From contig NZ_CABPSN010000007.1 in the NCBI RefSeq assembly GCF_902459565.1, forward strand, positions 218,171-282,170: a DNA stretch of 64,000 nucleotides, written 5' to 3'. Made by a program: the position numbers and the translations under genes. The notes under the pieces are model-generated. The model had not been told where the DNA came from. It saw nothing but the letters and a program-made list of their open reading frames with translations, and searched no databases. Position 1 is the first letter of the stretch. Each line of letters begins with the position of its first letter. Below are positions 48,607 to 59,220 of this stretch, one piece after another. Source of the DNA: Pandoraea aquatica (lineage in GTDB: Bacteria > Pseudomonadota > Gammaproteobacteria > Burkholderiales > Burkholderiaceae).

Positions 48607-50310
48607 ATGTCCGACCTGCAAACCTCGACCAACGAATCTTTCGCGGCGCTTTTCGAAGAGTCGCTCTCCCGTCAAGACATGCGTGCTGGTGAAGTCATCA
48701 GCGCAGAAGTCGTTCGGGTTGACCACAACTTCGTGGTCGTCAACGCCGGCCTCAAGTCCGAAGCGTACATCCCCATCGAAGAATTCCTGAATGATCAGGG
48801 CGAGGTCGAAGTTCAGGCCGGCGATTTCGTTTCCGTGGCGATCGACGCCCTGGAAAACGGCTACGGCGACACCGTGCTGTCGCGCGACAAGGCCAAGCGT
48901 CTGGCCTCGTGGCTGCAACTGGAAAAGGCCCTCGAATCGGGCGACCTCGTGACCGGTACGATTACCGGCAAGGTCAAGGGCGGCCTGACCGTGATGGTCA
49001 ACGGCATCCGTGCATTCCTGCCGGGTTCGCTGGTTGATACGCGTCCGGTCAAGGACACGACCCCGTACGAAGGCAAGACCCTCGAATTCAAGGTTATCAA
49101 GCTCGACCGCAAGCGTAACAACGTCGTGTTGTCGCGCCGTGCCGTGATCGAAGCCACCCAGGGTGAAGAGCGCGCCAAGCTGCTCGAAACGCTCAAGGAA
49201 GGCGCAATCGTCAAGGGCGTGGTCAAGAACATCACCGACTACGGCGCGTTCGTCGACCTCGGCGGCATCGATGGCCTGCTGCACATCACCGACATCGCAT
49301 GGCGTCGTGTGCGTCACCCGAGCGAAGTTCTGTCGGTTGGCCAGGAAGTCACCGCCAAGATCCTCAAGTTCGATCAAGAGAAGGGCCGCGTCTCGCTGGG
49401 CGTTAAGCAACTCGGCGAAGATCCGTGGGAAGGCATTGCTCGCCGTTACCCGCAAGGCACCCGCCTGTTCGGTAAGGTCACCAACATCACCGACTACGGC
49501 GCGTTCGTCGAAGTGGAATCGGGCATCGAAGGCCTGGTTCACGTGTCGGAAATGGACTGGACCAACAAGAACGTTGCTCCGACCAAGGTTGTCCAGCTGG
49601 GCGACGAAGTCGAAGTCATGGTGCTCGAGATCGACGAAGACCGTCGTCGTATCAGCCTCGGCATGAAGCAATGCAAGCCGAACCCGTGGGATGACTTCTC
49701 GCGCAACTTCAAGAAGGGCGACAAGATCAAGGGCGCAATCAAGTCGATCACCGACTTCGGCGTGTTCATCGGTTTGCCTGGCGGCATCGACGGCCTGGTC
49801 CACCTCTCGGATCTGTCGTGGAGCGAAGCCGGCGAAGAAGCTGTTCGCAAGTACAAGAAGGGCGACGAAGTCGAAGCCGTGGTTCTGGGCATCGACGTCG
49901 AGAAGGAACGCATCTCGCTGGGTATCAAGCAGCTCGAAGGCGACCCGTTCAACACGTTCGTGGCGATCCACGACAAGGGCTCGATCGTTGACGGCACCAT
50001 CAAGGCTGTCGATCCGAAGGGTGCTGTCGTTTCGCTGGGCGACGACGTCGAAGGCTACCTCCGCGCATCGGAAATCTCGCACGACCGTGTGGAAGATGCC
50101 CGTAACGTGCTGAAGGAAGGCGAAGCCGTCAACGCAATGATCGTCAACATCGATCGCAAGTCGCGCAACATCAACCTGTCGATCAAGGCCAAGGATTCGG
50201 CCGAGCAACAGGAAGCGATCAGCAAGATGTCGTCGGATAGCTCGGCAGCGAGCGGCACCACGAACCTCGGTGCCCTGCTCAAGGCCAAGCTGGACAGCCA
50301 GAATCAGTAA
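48607..50310 (+). CDS. rpsA: 30S ribosomal protein S1
   Basis: mRNA-binding ribosomal protein needed for initiation on most messages. 567 residues with six S1/OB repeats; repeat marks such as [43 protein letters not shown] and [22 protein letters not shown] (each seen once, quoted only in part here: GLLHITD, GLVHVSE, GLVHLSD) are clear. Codon use is highly biased, as expected for strong expression. The 112-base leader (48495-48606) shows no recognised element. ihfB follows after 12 bases. Confidence 0.97.
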   Translation: MSDLQTSTNESFAALFEESLSRQDMRAGEVISAEVVRVDHNFVVVNAGLKSEAYIPIEEFLNDQGEVEVQAGDFVSVAIDALENGYGDTVLSRDKAKRLASWLQLEKALESGDLVTGTITGKVKGGLTVMVNGIRAFLPGSLVDTRPVKDTTPYEGKTLEFKVIKLDRKRNNVVLSRRAVIEATQGEERAKLLETLKEGAIVKGVVKNITDYGAFVDLGGIDGLLHITDIAWRRVRHPSEVLSVGQEVTAKILKFDQEKGRVSLGVKQLGEDPWEGIARRYPQGTRLFGKVTNITDYGAFVEVESGIEGLVHVSEMDWTNKNVAPTKVVQLGDEVEVMVLEIDEDRRRISLGMKQCKPNPWDDFSRNFKKGDKIKGAIKSITDFGVFIGLPGGIDGLVHLSDLSWSEAGEEAVRKYKKGDEVEAVVLGIDVEKERISLGIKQLEGDPFNTFVAIHDKGSIVDGTIKAVDPKGAVVSLGDDVEGYLRASEISHDRVEDARNVLKEGEAVNAMIVNIDRKSRNINLSIKAKDSAEQQEAISKMSSDSSAASGTTNLGALLKAKLDSQNQ

Positions 50311-50322
50311 GGTCCAAGGCCT

Positions 50323-50616
50323 ATGACCAAGTCTGAATTGGTCAACCAGTTGGCGGCGCGGTTTCCCCAGTTGGTGCTCAAGGATGCCGATTTCGCGGTG
50401 AAGACGATTCTCGACGCGATGGCCGATGCGCTTGCGCGCGGTCATCGAATCGAAATCCGCGGATTCGGTAGTTTTGGGCTCAACCGTCGGCCACCGCGCG
50501 TCGGCCGCAACCCGAAGTCGGGCGAGAAAGTGATGGTGCCGGAGAAATTCGTGCCGCACTTCAAGCCGGGCAAGGAGTTGCGAGAGCGGGTTGATCACAA
50601 GGCGTCGGACCAATAA
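50323..50616 (+). CDS. ihfB: Integration host factor subunit beta
   Basis: Small DNA-bending protein acting with IHF alpha in recombination, replication and transcription. 97 residues: [17 protein letters not shown] and the DNA-binding arm [21 protein letters not shown] (quoted: [10 protein letters not shown]) with the intercalating Pro. Located right after rpsA as in E. coli and followed by a terminator. Confidence 0.96.
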   Translation: MTKSELVNQLAARFPQLVLKDADFAVKTILDAMADALARGHRIEIRGFGSFGLNRRPPRVGRNPKSGEKVMVPEKFVPHFKPGKELRERVDHKASDQ

Positions 50617-50638
50617 GGCCCTTTGGGATCTACTACGC

Positions 50639-50666
50639 AAAAAAAGCGCCTTCGGGCGCTTTTTTT
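50639..50666. terminator. Rho-independent terminator after ihfB
   Basis: AAAAAAAGCGCC pairs with GGCGCTTTTTTT around a UUCG tetraloop, 22 bases after the ihfB stop. Confidence 0.95.
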
Positions 50667-50884
50667 GTCTCCGGCGTTCGACGACGTTCCGCGAGTGCGG
50701 ACAAGCGCCGGAAATGTGAAGGCATTTGCAGGAACGACGCCTCAGAGGGCACATCCGGTACAATACGCGCACGTGCCGGCCCGGTGCGCGGGGGGCTTCG
50801 ACGCAGTCGTCGTCTCGCCGTCGTCACTTCAGGTTGGCTCAAGTCGCAAAACATACGGCAATCCTGCCGCAGGAGCCTTTCGGC

Positions 50885-51178
50885 ATGAAGCTGATTGTTT
50901 GGATCGTTCGTCTGATCGTATTCGTGGTGTTGCTGTGCCTGGCGCTCGCCAACACGGGCGAGGTCACGTTGAACCTGTTCCTGGGGCATACGTGGACGGC
51001 GCCGCTCATCATGATCGGCCTGGCGTTTTTCGTGGTCGGTGGCGTCATCGGTGTGCTCGCCACGTTGCCGAGTCTGATGCGTCAGCGCCTTGAGTTGCGC
51101 CGCACGCGACGCGATCTGGCCCGTGCCCAGCGGGAACCCGAAGCGAGCGATCAGCCGCCGATGCTGCCGCCGGTTTAA
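50885..51178 (+). CDS. lapA: LapA-family inner-membrane protein
   Basis: 97 residues from the ATG at 50885 (AGGAG 9 bases upstream). Two membrane helices (about 3-21 and 38-60) and a C-terminal coiled, basic tail (RQRLELRRTRRDLARAQRE), the LapA/DUF1049 form. In E. coli LapA acts with LapB to tune LPS synthesis through LpxC turnover. lapB follows after 63 bases. Confidence 0.9.
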   Translation: MKLIVWIVRLIVFVVLLCLALANTGEVTLNLFLGHTWTAPLIMIGLAFFVVGGVIGVLATLPSLMRQRLELRRTRRDLARAQREPEASDQPPMLPPV

Positions 51179-51241
51179 GGCGAAGCCGCGGCGCGCGATA
51201 CTCGCCATCCTCATCGACTGTTTCAACGACAACACGTATTC

Positions 51242-52417
51242 ATGGAATTCGAGGTCTGGTGGCTACTTGCCATCCCCGTGATCTTCGGCTGTGGCTGGGT
51301 CGCCGCGCGACTGGATTTGCGCAGCCTGCTCTCGGAAAGCCGCAATCTGCCGGCGTCCTATTTCCGCGGCCTGAATTTCCTGCTGAACGAACAGCCGGAC
51401 AAGGCGATCGACGCCTTCATCGAAGTCGCCAAGCTCGATCCCGAGACGACCGAGCTGCACTTCGCGCTGGGCAGCCTGTTCCGCCGTCGCGGTGAGACGG
51501 AGCGCGCCATTCGCGTGCATCAGAATTTGCTCTCGCGAGACGATCTGCCGCAAGCCGATCAGGAGCATGCGCTCTATGAACTCGGTCATGACTTCCTCAA
51601 GGCAGGTCTGCTCGACCGCGCCGAAGACGCGTTCAGCCGTCTGCACACTGGCGCGTACGCAAAAGCGGCGCAGCACGCCAAGCTCACGATCTATCAGATT
51701 GAGAAGGAGTGGCGTAAAGCGCTGGCGGAAGCCGAGACGCTGAGCGATCTCGATCCGGCCGTCTCGTATCGCAAGGAAATCGCGCAATTCCATTGCGAAT
51801 TGGCGCAGGAAGCGTTGCAACGCAAGGATGTCGAGGCCGTCAGCCACGAGCTCGATGCTGCGATGGCGGTCAACCCGGCGAACGTGCGCGCCCCGTTGTT
51901 ACGCGGCGATATGTTGCTCGCCGCCGGTGACGCCGAAGGCGCGCTGCGTGTGTTGCGCACCATCGAAGAACAGAACCCGATGTATCTCGGTCTGGCCGCC
52001 AAGCGCGTCATGAAGGCGTATGAAGCGCTGGGCCGAGCCCCTGAAGGGCTGGCGATGTTGCGCGAGGCACTGCGCAAGAATCCGTCGGACGATCTGCTGG
52101 AAATCGTCTACGAAAAGACGGTTTCGCTCGAAGGTCCGGAGGCCGCGCTCGTGCTGATGCGTGAGCAAATGCATCGCGCGCCGAGCGCACCGGGCATGGC
52201 GCGTCTGCTCGAAGCGCACGCCGCCACGGCCCATGGCGACACGCAGTCCGACCTGCAACTGATGGGCAAGCTCATCACGCAGCGCACCAAGTCGTTGCCG
52301 CGCTACGTCTGCGACCAATGCGGATTCCGTGCGCGCCTGTTCTATTGGCAATGCCCCGGCTGTAACGGCTGGGAGACCTATACGCCGCGCCGTGCCGACG
52401 TGCCGGCGGCTTCGTAA
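51242..52417 (+). CDS. lapB: LPS assembly protein LapB
   Basis: Regulator of LpxC proteolysis by FtsH, coupling LPS synthesis to assembly. 391 residues: an N-terminal membrane anchor (1-20, WWLLAIPVIFGCGWVAARL), tetratricopeptide repeats (about 60-340; DKAIDAFIEVAKLDPETTELHFALG in part) and a C-terminal rubredoxin-type zinc site (about 357-376, CDQCGF...CPGCNGW). The ribosome site is weak. Stops 21 bases before ugd. Confidence 0.94.
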   Translation: MEFEVWWLLAIPVIFGCGWVAARLDLRSLLSESRNLPASYFRGLNFLLNEQPDKAIDAFIEVAKLDPETTELHFALGSLFRRRGETERAIRVHQNLLSRDDLPQADQEHALYELGHDFLKAGLLDRAEDAFSRLHTGAYAKAAQHAKLTIYQIEKEWRKALAEAETLSDLDPAVSYRKEIAQFHCELAQEALQRKDVEAVSHELDAAMAVNPANVRAPLLRGDMLLAAGDAEGALRVLRTIEEQNPMYLGLAAKRVMKAYEALGRAPEGLAMLREALRKNPSDDLLEIVYEKTVSLEGPEAALVLMREQMHRAPSAPGMARLLEAHAATAHGDTQSDLQLMGKLITQRTKSLPRYVCDQCGFRARLFYWQCPGCNGWETYTPRRADVPAAS

Positions 52418-52438
52418 GATTTATCACACCCCAATATC

Positions 52439-53812
52439 ATGAAGATCACCATCATCGGTTCCGGCTACGTCGGCTTAGTTACGGGTGCTTGTCTGGCTGA
52501 CGTCGGCAATGACGTGTTCTGTCTCGACGTCGATCCCCGCAAGATCGAGATCCTGAACAACGGCGGCGTACCGATTCACGAGCCGGGCTTGCAGGAAGTC
52601 ATCGCTCGCAACCGCGAGGCCGGCCGTCTGCAATTCTCGACGGACGTCGAAGCGTCGGTAGCGCACGGCGACGTGCAGTTCATCGCCGTGGGCACGCCCC
52701 CCGATGAAGACGGCTCGGCCGACCTGCAATACGTTGTGGCGGCAGCACGCAATATCGGCCGCTATGCCACGAGCTTCAAGGTGATCGTCGACAAATCGAC
52801 GGTCCCCGTCGGCACCGCCGACAAGGTGCGCGCCGCTGTCACGGAAGAGCTGACCAAGCGCAATGCCGACGTGAAGTTCTCCGTCGTCTCGAATCCCGAA
52901 TTCCTGAAAGAAGGCGCGGCCGTAGACGATTTCATGCGTCCGGACCGGATCGTGATCGGCGTGGACGGCGATGCAGACGGTCAGCAGGCGCGCGCCATGA
53001 TGAAGCGCCTGTATTCGCCGTTCAACCGCAATCACGAACGTACGCTCTACATGGACGTGCGTTCTGCCGAGTTCACCAAGTACGCCGCCAACGCCATGCT
53101 GGCCACGCGCATCTCGTTCATGAACGAGTTGGCTAACCTGGCCGACCGCGTCGGTGTGGATATCGAAGACGTGCGTCAGGGCATCGGCTCCGACCCGCGT
53201 ATCGGTTATCACTTCCTCTACGCTGGCTGCGGCTACGGCGGTTCCTGCTTCCCGAAGGATGTGCAGGCGCTCGTGCGCACCGCCGAAGACTACGGCCTGC
53301 CGCTGCGCATTCTGGACGCGGTGGAAGCCGTCAACGAAACGCAGAAGACGGTGCTGATCGACAAGATCGTGACCCGCCTCGGCGACGATCTGAAAGACAA
53401 GACGTTCGCGCTGTGGGGCCTGGCGTTCAAGCCGAACACCGACGACATGCGCGAGGCACCGAGTCGTCGTGTGATTGCCGAGCTGGTGCGTCGCGGCGCA
53501 CGAGTGCGGGCGTACGATCCGGTGGCGCTCGAAGAAGCACGCCGTGTGATTGCGCTGGATTTTGCCGACGATGCCGACGCGCATGCCCGTGTCGAATTCT
53601 GTGCGACGCAAAACGACACGCTGACCGGTTCGGACGCGCTCGTGATCGTCACCGAATGGAAGGCGTTCCGCAGCCCGGACTTCACGAAGGTGAAGACGGC
53701 GCTCTCGCTGCCGCTGATCTTCGACGGTCGTAACCTCTACGAGCCGGAAGCCATGGAAGAACTGGGCATCGAGTACCACGCCATCGGTCGTGGCCTGGGC
53801 CAGTCGGCCTGA
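52439..53812 (+). CDS. ugd: UDP-glucose 6-dehydrogenase
   Basis: Oxidises UDP-glucose twice to UDP-glucuronate, the precursor for L-Ara4N (lipid A modification) and capsule sugars. 457 residues. NAD-binding [20 protein letters not shown] at the start; the catalytic cysteine is C270 in [34 protein letters not shown] marks the C-terminal domain. Lies in the LPS group with lapAB upstream and heptose genes downstream. Confidence 0.96.
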   Translation: MKITIIGSGYVGLVTGACLADVGNDVFCLDVDPRKIEILNNGGVPIHEPGLQEVIARNREAGRLQFSTDVEASVAHGDVQFIAVGTPPDEDGSADLQYVVAAARNIGRYATSFKVIVDKSTVPVGTADKVRAAVTEELTKRNADVKFSVVSNPEFLKEGAAVDDFMRPDRIVIGVDGDADGQQARAMMKRLYSPFNRNHERTLYMDVRSAEFTKYAANAMLATRISFMNELANLADRVGVDIEDVRQGIGSDPRIGYHFLYAGCGYGGSCFPKDVQALVRTAEDYGLPLRILDAVEAVNETQKTVLIDKIVTRLGDDLKDKTFALWGLAFKPNTDDMREAPSRRVIAELVRRGARVRAYDPVALEEARRVIALDFADDADAHARVEFCATQNDTLTGSDALVIVTEWKAFRSPDFTKVKTALSLPLIFDGRNLYEPEAMEELGIEYHAIGRGLGQSA

Positions 53813-53829
53813 ACTTCGGGGAACGACGG

Positions 53830-54819
53830 ATGACTTCGACGGCAACTTCGCTCACGCGCACGGTGCAGGCGCCGGGCGTACCCAACGTGCCTCGCGAGGC
53901 CTTCAGCCGCGCGCGCGTGCTGATCGTTGGCGACGTGATGCTCGATCGCTACTGGTTCGGCGACGTCAATCGCATTTCGCCGGAAGCGCCGGTGCCGGTG
54001 GTGCACGTCAAGCGCAATGAAGAGCGTCTGGGCGGCGCGGCGAACGTGGCGCTGGGCGTGACGTCGCTCGGCGCACAATCCGGGCTGCTGTGCGTCCTCG
54101 GTGAGGACGAACCTGCCGAGCGCATCGTCGACATGCTCGACGCCAGCGGCGTGACGGCATTCGTCACGCGCGACGCCGATCTCGCCACGACCATCAAACT
54201 GCGCATCGTCTCGCGTCAGCAACAACTGCTGCGCATCGACTTCGAGAATCAGCCTGCGCGCGAAGTGCTGTTGGCGGTGCTTGATCAATATCGTCAACTG
54301 CTTGCCAGCTACGATGTCGTGCTGCTTTCGGACTACGCCAAGGGCGGTCTGACGCATGTGCAGCCGATGATCGAAGCGGCGCGTGCGGCCGGTAAGGCGG
54401 TGCTCGTCGACCCGAAGGGCAGCGACTACGAACGCTATCGCGGTGCGACGATTCTCACGCCGAACCGCGCCGAATTGCAGCAAGTCGTGGGCGCCTGGCA
54501 TTCGGAGGACGATCTGACGTCGCGCGCCCAGAACCTGCGCGAGTCGCTCGGCCTCGAAGCGCTGCTGCTCACGCGCTCGGAAGAGGGGATGACGCTCTTT
54601 ACCGAAAGCGGCGCGCTCCACGTGCCGGCACAGGCGCGCGAGGTGTACGACGTCTCGGGCGCGGGCGACACTGTGATCGCTACGCTGGCCACGTCGCTGT
54701 CGGCCGGGCTGCCGCTGCCGCAGGCGGTGGTGCTCGCCAACCGAGCGGGCAGCATCGTCGTCGGCAAGCTGGGGACGGCGACCGTCGACTACAACGAACT
54801 CTTTTCCGAGCTGACATGA
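53830..54819 (+). CDS. hldA: D-glycero-beta-D-manno-heptose-7-phosphate kinase
   Basis: Phosphorylates heptose-7-phosphate at C1 for LPS inner-core heptose synthesis. 329 residues, only the ribokinase-like domain; the adenylyltransferase part found in E. coli HldE is absent, so a separate hldC is expected elsewhere. PfkB-type motifs: [17 protein letters not shown] and the catalytic [14 protein letters not shown] near the C-terminus. The end overlaps hldD by ATGA. Confidence 0.94.
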   Translation: MTSTATSLTRTVQAPGVPNVPREAFSRARVLIVGDVMLDRYWFGDVNRISPEAPVPVVHVKRNEERLGGAANVALGVTSLGAQSGLLCVLGEDEPAERIVDMLDASGVTAFVTRDADLATTIKLRIVSRQQQLLRIDFENQPAREVLLAVLDQYRQLLASYDVVLLSDYAKGGLTHVQPMIEAARAAGKAVLVDPKGSDYERYRGATILTPNRAELQQVVGAWHSEDDLTSRAQNLRESLGLEALLLTRSEEGMTLFTESGALHVPAQAREVYDVSGAGDTVIATLATSLSAGLPLPQAVVLANRAGSIVVGKLGTATVDYNELFSELT

Positions 54820-55820
54820 CCATCATCGTGACGGGCGCCGCGGGCTTCATCGGCGCCAACCTCGTCAAAGCCCTCAATGAGCGCGGAGAGACCGACATCG
54901 TGGCGGTCGACAATCTCACGCGCGCCGACAAATTCCGTAATCTGGTCGATTGCGAAATCAGCGATTACCTCGACAAGACGGACTTCGTCGCACGCTTTCA
55001 ACGTCGCGAGTTCGGCCGTGTGCGTGCGATCTTCCATGAAGGCGCCTGCTCCGACACGATGGAGACCGACGGCCGCTACATGATGGAGAACAATTTCCGC
55101 TACACGCGGGCGCTGTTCGAGGCGTGCCAGACGCAGACCGTGCCGTTCCTTTATGCCTCATCGGCGGCAACGTACGGTGCGTCGGAAACCTTCGTGGAGA
55201 CGCGCGAGTACGAGAAGCCGCTCAACGTCTACGGCTATTCGAAGTTCCTGTTCGACCAGATCGTGCGTCGTGCCATACGTGACGCGGGCGGCAAGCTGCC
55301 GAGTCAGGTGGCGGGCTTCCGGTACTTCAACGTGTATGGGGCGCGTGAAGCGCACAAGGGCCGCATGGCCTCGGTGGCGTTCCACAATTTCAACGAATTC
55401 CGCGCAAACGGCCGTGTGAAGCTCTTCGGCGAGTACAACGGCTATGCCGCTGGTACGCAAAGCCGTGACTTCGTCTCGGTCGAGGACGTCGTGAAGGTCA
55501 ACCTGCACTTCTTCGATCATCCGGAGCGCAGCGGTATCTTCAACCTCGGCACGGGCCGGGCGCAGCCGTTCAACGACATCGCGGTCGCCGTGATCAACAC
55601 GCTGCGCGCGGAGACCGGCGACGCGGCGCTGTCGCTCGACGACATGGTCAAGCAGGGCCTCGTGGAGTACATCCCGTTCCCGGACGCCCTGCGCGGCAAG
55701 TATCAGTGCTTCACGCAGGCGAACATCGACCATCTGCGTCAGGTCGGCGGCTATCAGCAGCCGTTCTATACGGTGGGCGAGGGCGTCTCGCGCTATGTGC
55801 GCTGGTTGCTGGCGCAGTAA
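54816..55820 (+). CDS. hldD: ADP-L-glycero-D-manno-heptose 6-epimerase
   Basis: Epimerises ADP-D,D-heptose to the L,D form used for the LPS inner core. 334 residues, SDR extended fold: [20 protein letters not shown], the catalytic Tyr/Lys in [12 protein letters not shown] and [19 protein letters not shown]. Start overlaps the hldA stop, so kinase and epimerase are coupled. A terminator follows. Confidence 0.96.
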   Translation: MTIIVTGAAGFIGANLVKALNERGETDIVAVDNLTRADKFRNLVDCEISDYLDKTDFVARFQRREFGRVRAIFHEGACSDTMETDGRYMMENNFRYTRALFEACQTQTVPFLYASSAATYGASETFVETREYEKPLNVYGYSKFLFDQIVRRAIRDAGGKLPSQVAGFRYFNVYGAREAHKGRMASVAFHNFNEFRANGRVKLFGEYNGYAAGTQSRDFVSVEDVVKVNLHFFDHPERSGIFNLGTGRAQPFNDIAVAVINTLRAETGDAALSLDDMVKQGLVEYIPFPDALRGKYQCFTQANIDHLRQVGGYQQPFYTVGEGVSRYVRWLLAQ

Positions 55821-55847
55821 GTGCCGGTAGGCGGTTGAGCAACACAG

Positions 55848-55875
55848 ACGGGGAGCCAGACGGCTCCCCGTTGTC
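55848..55875 (+). terminator. Rho-independent terminator after hldD
   Basis: ACGGGGAGCC and GGCTCCCCGT form a perfect 10-bp stem with an AGAC loop; the following tract TGTCG is only weakly T-rich. Confidence 0.7.
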
Positions 55876-56000
55876 GTTTGTGCCCCCTCGTGTCATCCGA
55901 GCGGGCGCTGGGGCGTTAAGTGGGTATCGGGGATGTCAGGGATGTCCGATGTGTCGGTGCGCCGCGGCATTGGCCCGAGTGACCTTACAAGGAACAGATC

Positions 56001-56831
56001 ATGCTTCGCAAACTCTTGCTGGCGGTTGTTACCTTCTTCACCCTGTGCGGCCTGGCAATGGCGGCCGTCGACATCAACACCGCCGACCAATCGCAGCTTG
56101 AGACGCTCAAGGGCATCGGACCGGTCAAGTCCAAGGCAATCATCGACGAGCGCAACGCACACGGCCCTTACAAGGACGCGGCCGATGTCGCCAAACGCGT
56201 CAAAGGCCTCGGCACCAAGTCCGTGACGTCGCTTCAATCCGAAGGCATGACGATCAACGGTCAGGGCGCTGGCGCGGCCGCAGCGGCTCCGGCGGCCCCA
56301 GCGAAGACGCCCGCTACCGCAGCGCCGACACCTGCCCCCGTACCGGCCAAGCCTGCCGCGCAAGCGCCTGCGCCGGCTCCCGCACCCGCGAAGCCCGCAC
56401 CGTCCGCCGCTCAGACGCCCGCTGCACCGCCACCGGCAGCGCCTGCCAAGCCGGTGACGCCTGCCGCCCCGGTGCCCGCGACCACGACGCAAAAGACGCC
56501 GACGCCCACCCCGGCCGCCGGTACGACGATGAAGCCTGCATCGCCGGGCGCAGCCCCCGCGACGGCCAAGCCGGGTGCTCCGCTGCCGGCGGCGACCGGT
56601 GCCGCGGTAGCAACGGGTACGACGGGCGCATCCGACACCAAGGCAGACACCAAGACCAGCAAGTCGAAGAAGTCGAAGGACGCCAAGGCTGACACCACCA
56701 AGGGGGCGGCCGCCGCAGCACCGTCTGCGGCATCGGGCACGGCCGCCGCAAGCGGTGACGCAAGCGCGGCCAAGCCGTCCAAGTCGAAGAAGGCCAAGGC
56801 ACCGGCACCGGCGAGCGCACCGAAGCTCTGA
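56001..56831 (+). CDS. ComEA-like helix-hairpin-helix protein with long low-complexity tail
   Basis: 276 residues; AAGGA 7 bases before the ATG. Signal peptide or anchor 1-21 (LLLAVVTFFTLCGLAMAA). Residues 22-85 are a ComEA-type double helix-hairpin-helix (VDINTADQSQLETLKGIGPV, then KSKAIIDERNAHGPYKDAAD), which binds DNA in the periplasm during uptake in competent bacteria. The remaining 190 residues are Ala/Pro/Lys-rich and disordered with KSKKSKDAK-type basic patches. Typical short ComEA-like proteins end at about 90-110 residues, so the tail is unusual. Role in DNA uptake is likely but untested. Confidence 0.85.
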   Translation: MLRKLLLAVVTFFTLCGLAMAAVDINTADQSQLETLKGIGPVKSKAIIDERNAHGPYKDAADVAKRVKGLGTKSVTSLQSEGMTINGQGAGAAAAAPAAPAKTPATAAPTPAPVPAKPAAQAPAPAPAPAKPAPSAAQTPAAPPPAAPAKPVTPAAPVPATTTQKTPTPTPAAGTTMKPASPGAAPATAKPGAPLPAATGAAVATGTTGASDTKADTKTSKSKKSKDAKADTTKGAAAAAPSAASGTAAASGDASAAKPSKSKKAKAPAPASAPKL

Positions 56832-56948
56832 CGTTGCCAGCGGCCGGGTGCGCGTCCATGCGCCACCCGGCCGCGAGACCTTACCCTGAGCGCGGTCACG
56901 GCCGGTGGATTAGAATGTTTCGATTCCCGACCGAAAAAGCTTAGTGCA

Positions 56949-57851
56949 ATGGCCTATAAGACTATCGAAGACACCATCGGCAATACACCGCTGGTGCAAC
57001 TGGTGCGTTTGCCCGACGACGAAGTCCGTCGTCGCAACAACGTGATTCTCGGCAAGCTCGAGGGCAACAACCCGGCGGGATCGGTGAAGGATCGTCCGGC
57101 GCTGTCGATGATCAAACACGCCGAACTGCGTGGACGCATCAAGCCGGGCGACACGCTGATCGAAGCCACCTCGGGCAACACCGGTATTGCGCTGGCCATG
57201 GCCGCCGCCATCCGTGGCTACAAGATGGTCCTGATCATGCCGGAAGACCTCTCCATCGAGCGTCGTCAGAGCATGGGCGCTTACGGTGCCGAGATCATCC
57301 TCACGCCGGTCAAGGGTGGCATGGAATACGCGCGTGACCTCGCCGAACAGATGCAACGCGACGGACGCGGCATCATCCTCGACCAGTTCGCCAACCCGGA
57401 CAACCCGCTGGCGCACTACGAAACCACCGGTCCGGAAATCTGGCGCGACACCGAAGGGCGCATCACGCACTTCGTCTCCGCGATGGGGACGACGGGCACG
57501 ATCATGGGCGTCTCGCAATATCTGAAAGAGCAGAGCGAGGCTGTGCAGATCATCGGTGCAGAGCCCGCAGAAGGGTCGCGTATCCCGGGCATTCGCAAGT
57601 GGCCGGAAGCGTATCTGCCGAAGATTTTCGACCGTGCGCGTGTGGACCGTACCATCTCCGTGACGCAAGCCGAAGCGGAAATCATGGCGCGTCGTCTCGC
57701 GGCGGAAGAGGGCATCTTCTGCGGCATCTCGGCAGCGGGCGCTTGCCAGATTGCGCTGAATCTCGCCCATGAGGTCGAGAATGCGACCATCGTGTTCGTC
57801 GTCTGTGACCGGGGTGACCGCTATTTGTCGACGGGCGTGTTCCCGGCATAA
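56949..57851 (+). CDS. cysM: Cysteine synthase B (O-acetylserine sulfhydrylase)
   Basis: PLP enzyme making cysteine from O-acetylserine (or phosphoserine-type donors) and sulfide or thiosulfate. 300 residues. PLP lysine K47 in NPAGSVKDRPAL and phosphate loop TSGNTG at 74-79. The length and the start YKTIEDTIGNTPLVQL are of the CysM type rather than CysK. A perfect bidirectional terminator separates it from mltB. Confidence 0.94.
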   Translation: MAYKTIEDTIGNTPLVQLVRLPDDEVRRRNNVILGKLEGNNPAGSVKDRPALSMIKHAELRGRIKPGDTLIEATSGNTGIALAMAAAIRGYKMVLIMPEDLSIERRQSMGAYGAEIILTPVKGGMEYARDLAEQMQRDGRGIILDQFANPDNPLAHYETTGPEIWRDTEGRITHFVSAMGTTGTIMGVSQYLKEQSEAVQIIGAEPAEGSRIPGIRKWPEAYLPKIFDRARVDRTISVTQAEAEIMARRLAAEEGIFCGISAAGACQIALNLAHEVENATIVFVVCDRGDRYLSTGVFPA

Positions 57852-57892
57852 GCCGACACGCTGCCGCCATTGAATCGCGGCACCGCCAACGA

Positions 57893-57919
57893 AAACGGGA
57901 CCCTAGGGTCCCGTTTTTC
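57893..57919. terminator. Bidirectional terminator between cysM and mltB
   Basis: AAAACGGGACCC and GGGTCCCGTTTT form a perfect stem with a minimal loop; A and T runs on both sides serve both convergent genes. Confidence 0.93.
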
Positions 57920-57960
57920 ATGATGACGGCAAGCCGTTGCAATCTGAGATGTGGCCGCGA

Positions 57961-59220
57961 TTACGGCGCGCGTGCCGCCTTGATTGCGTCGGCCAGGTCG
58001 TACACCGCCATCGCGTAGAAGAAGCTTCGGTTGTAGCGCGTGAGCACGTAGAAATTCGTGAGGCCCATGCGGTACTGCGTGGCTTGTCCCGGCGTCGGCA
58101 GATCGACGATGAGCACCGGCGTGTCGAGCGCCCCACCCACATCGAGCTTTGGTTCGTTCATCAGCATGCCGGCCTTGATGAAGTCGCCGAGCTTCCAATG
58201 CGGTTCGGGTTGCCCGTCGGCACCAGCTTCGGCCAGCCCCTGACTGCCGCGATCCCCGGCGATGTTCCAGACCACCGGCTGACCTGCCTGCCATCCGTGC
58301 TGCTTGAGGAAGTTCGCGACGCTGCCGATGGCGTCCGCCACGTCCGTCGTCAGATTGATCTTGCCGTCGCCGCTGTAATCCACCGCGTAGTTGCGGATCG
58401 ACGACGGCATGAATTGCGGAATGCCGATCGCACCGGCATACGAACCGTAGATGCTGAACGGATCGACGCTTCGCTCGCGCGCGTACAGCAGCAGGTTCTC
58501 AAGCTCCTTGCGGAACAACGCCATGCGCTCGGAACGGTTGCGGGCGGGCGGGTAATCGAACGCCAGCGTGGTGAGCGCGTCGATGGTGCGGAAGTTGCCC
58601 ATGTTGCGCCCGTAGATCGTCTCGACGCCGATGATGGAGACGATGATCTCTTCGGGCACGCCGTACTCTCGCGCCGCGCGCGAGAGCGCCGCAGCATTCT
58701 GATTCCAGAAGCGCACGCCACCGTTGATGCGGGTGTTGTCGAGGAAATTCTTCTCGTACTTCGTCCAGTTCTTCTGGCCCGGTGTGGCGGGCGGTGCGAC
58801 CAGGCGTGCGGCCGTCTGCGAGAACACGACACGCGAGAAGATCTTCTGAAGCTCACCACGATTGAAGCCGTCGCGTGCCACGAGATCGTTGATGAACGCG
58901 TCGACTTCCGGGTTCGCCGCATAGCGTTGCGGCACCACTTCTTCCTCGAACTCCGTCTGCGACGACTGCGCGACCGCCTTGGGACGCGTCTGCGCATGTG
59001 CGTCGACACTCACGAGCGCCGTCATCGCGAACGAGGCACTCAGGCAAAGCGCGATGCCGAGCGAGCCGAAAGCGCCGAATGAGCCGAATGCGCGAGCCAC
59101 ATTTGAAGAACGGGAAAATTGCCGGAGCGACGCCGCAGTGATAGGGCGCGCAGTGTCCGGTCGAGCGTGGCGCGCTTGCGCCAGCGGGAGAGAATCGTAC
59201 ATCCGTACCGGTGATGTCAT
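57961..59220 (-). CDS. mltB: Membrane-bound lytic murein transglycosylase B
   Basis: Cleaves peptidoglycan glycan strands with 1,6-anhydro product formation. 419 residues from the ATG at 59220; ATG 59202 is an alternative start and the ribosome sites of both are weak. A long N-region precedes the hydrophobic signal (GIALCLSASFAMTALVSV...AHAQ). Catalytic Glu about E200 in IIGVETIYGRN; MltB marks SYAGAIGIPQFMPSSIRNYAVD (quoted: GAIGIPQFMPSS) and WNIAGDRG. No lipobox was seen, so it may be periplasmic or anchored by its signal. Confidence 0.92.
   Translation of the reverse strand: MTSPVRMYDSLPLAQARHARPDTARPITAASLRQFSRSSNVARAFGSFGAFGSLGIALCLSASFAMTALVSVDAHAQTRPKAVAQSSQTEFEEEVVPQRYAANPEVDAFINDLVARDGFNRGELQKIFSRVVFSQTAARLVAPPATPGQKNWTKYEKNFLDNTRINGGVRFWNQNAAALSRAAREYGVPEEIIVSIIGVETIYGRNMGNFRTIDALTTLAFDYPPARNRSERMALFRKELENLLLYARERSVDPFSIYGSYAGAIGIPQFMPSSIRNYAVDYSGDGKINLTTDVADAIGSVANFLKQHGWQAGQPVVWNIAGDRGSQGLAEAGADGQPEPHWKLGDFIKAGMLMNEPKLDVGGALDTPVLIVDLPTPGQATQYRMGLTNFYVLTRYNRSFFYAMAVYDLADAIKAARAP

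Noticed and set aside
48586..50772. 728-codon minus-strand frame opposite rpsA and ihfB
   Set aside because: Shadow of the highly biased rpsA gene, spanning a terminator.
52475..53845. 456-codon minus-strand frame opposite ugd
   Set aside because: Antisense to an intact ugd with catalytic residues; no ribosome site.
56260..56831. Repetitive Ala/Pro/Lys coding tail as a tandem-repeat or CRISPR-like array
   Set aside because: It is in frame with the ComEA-like gene, has no fixed unit length and no spacer pattern.
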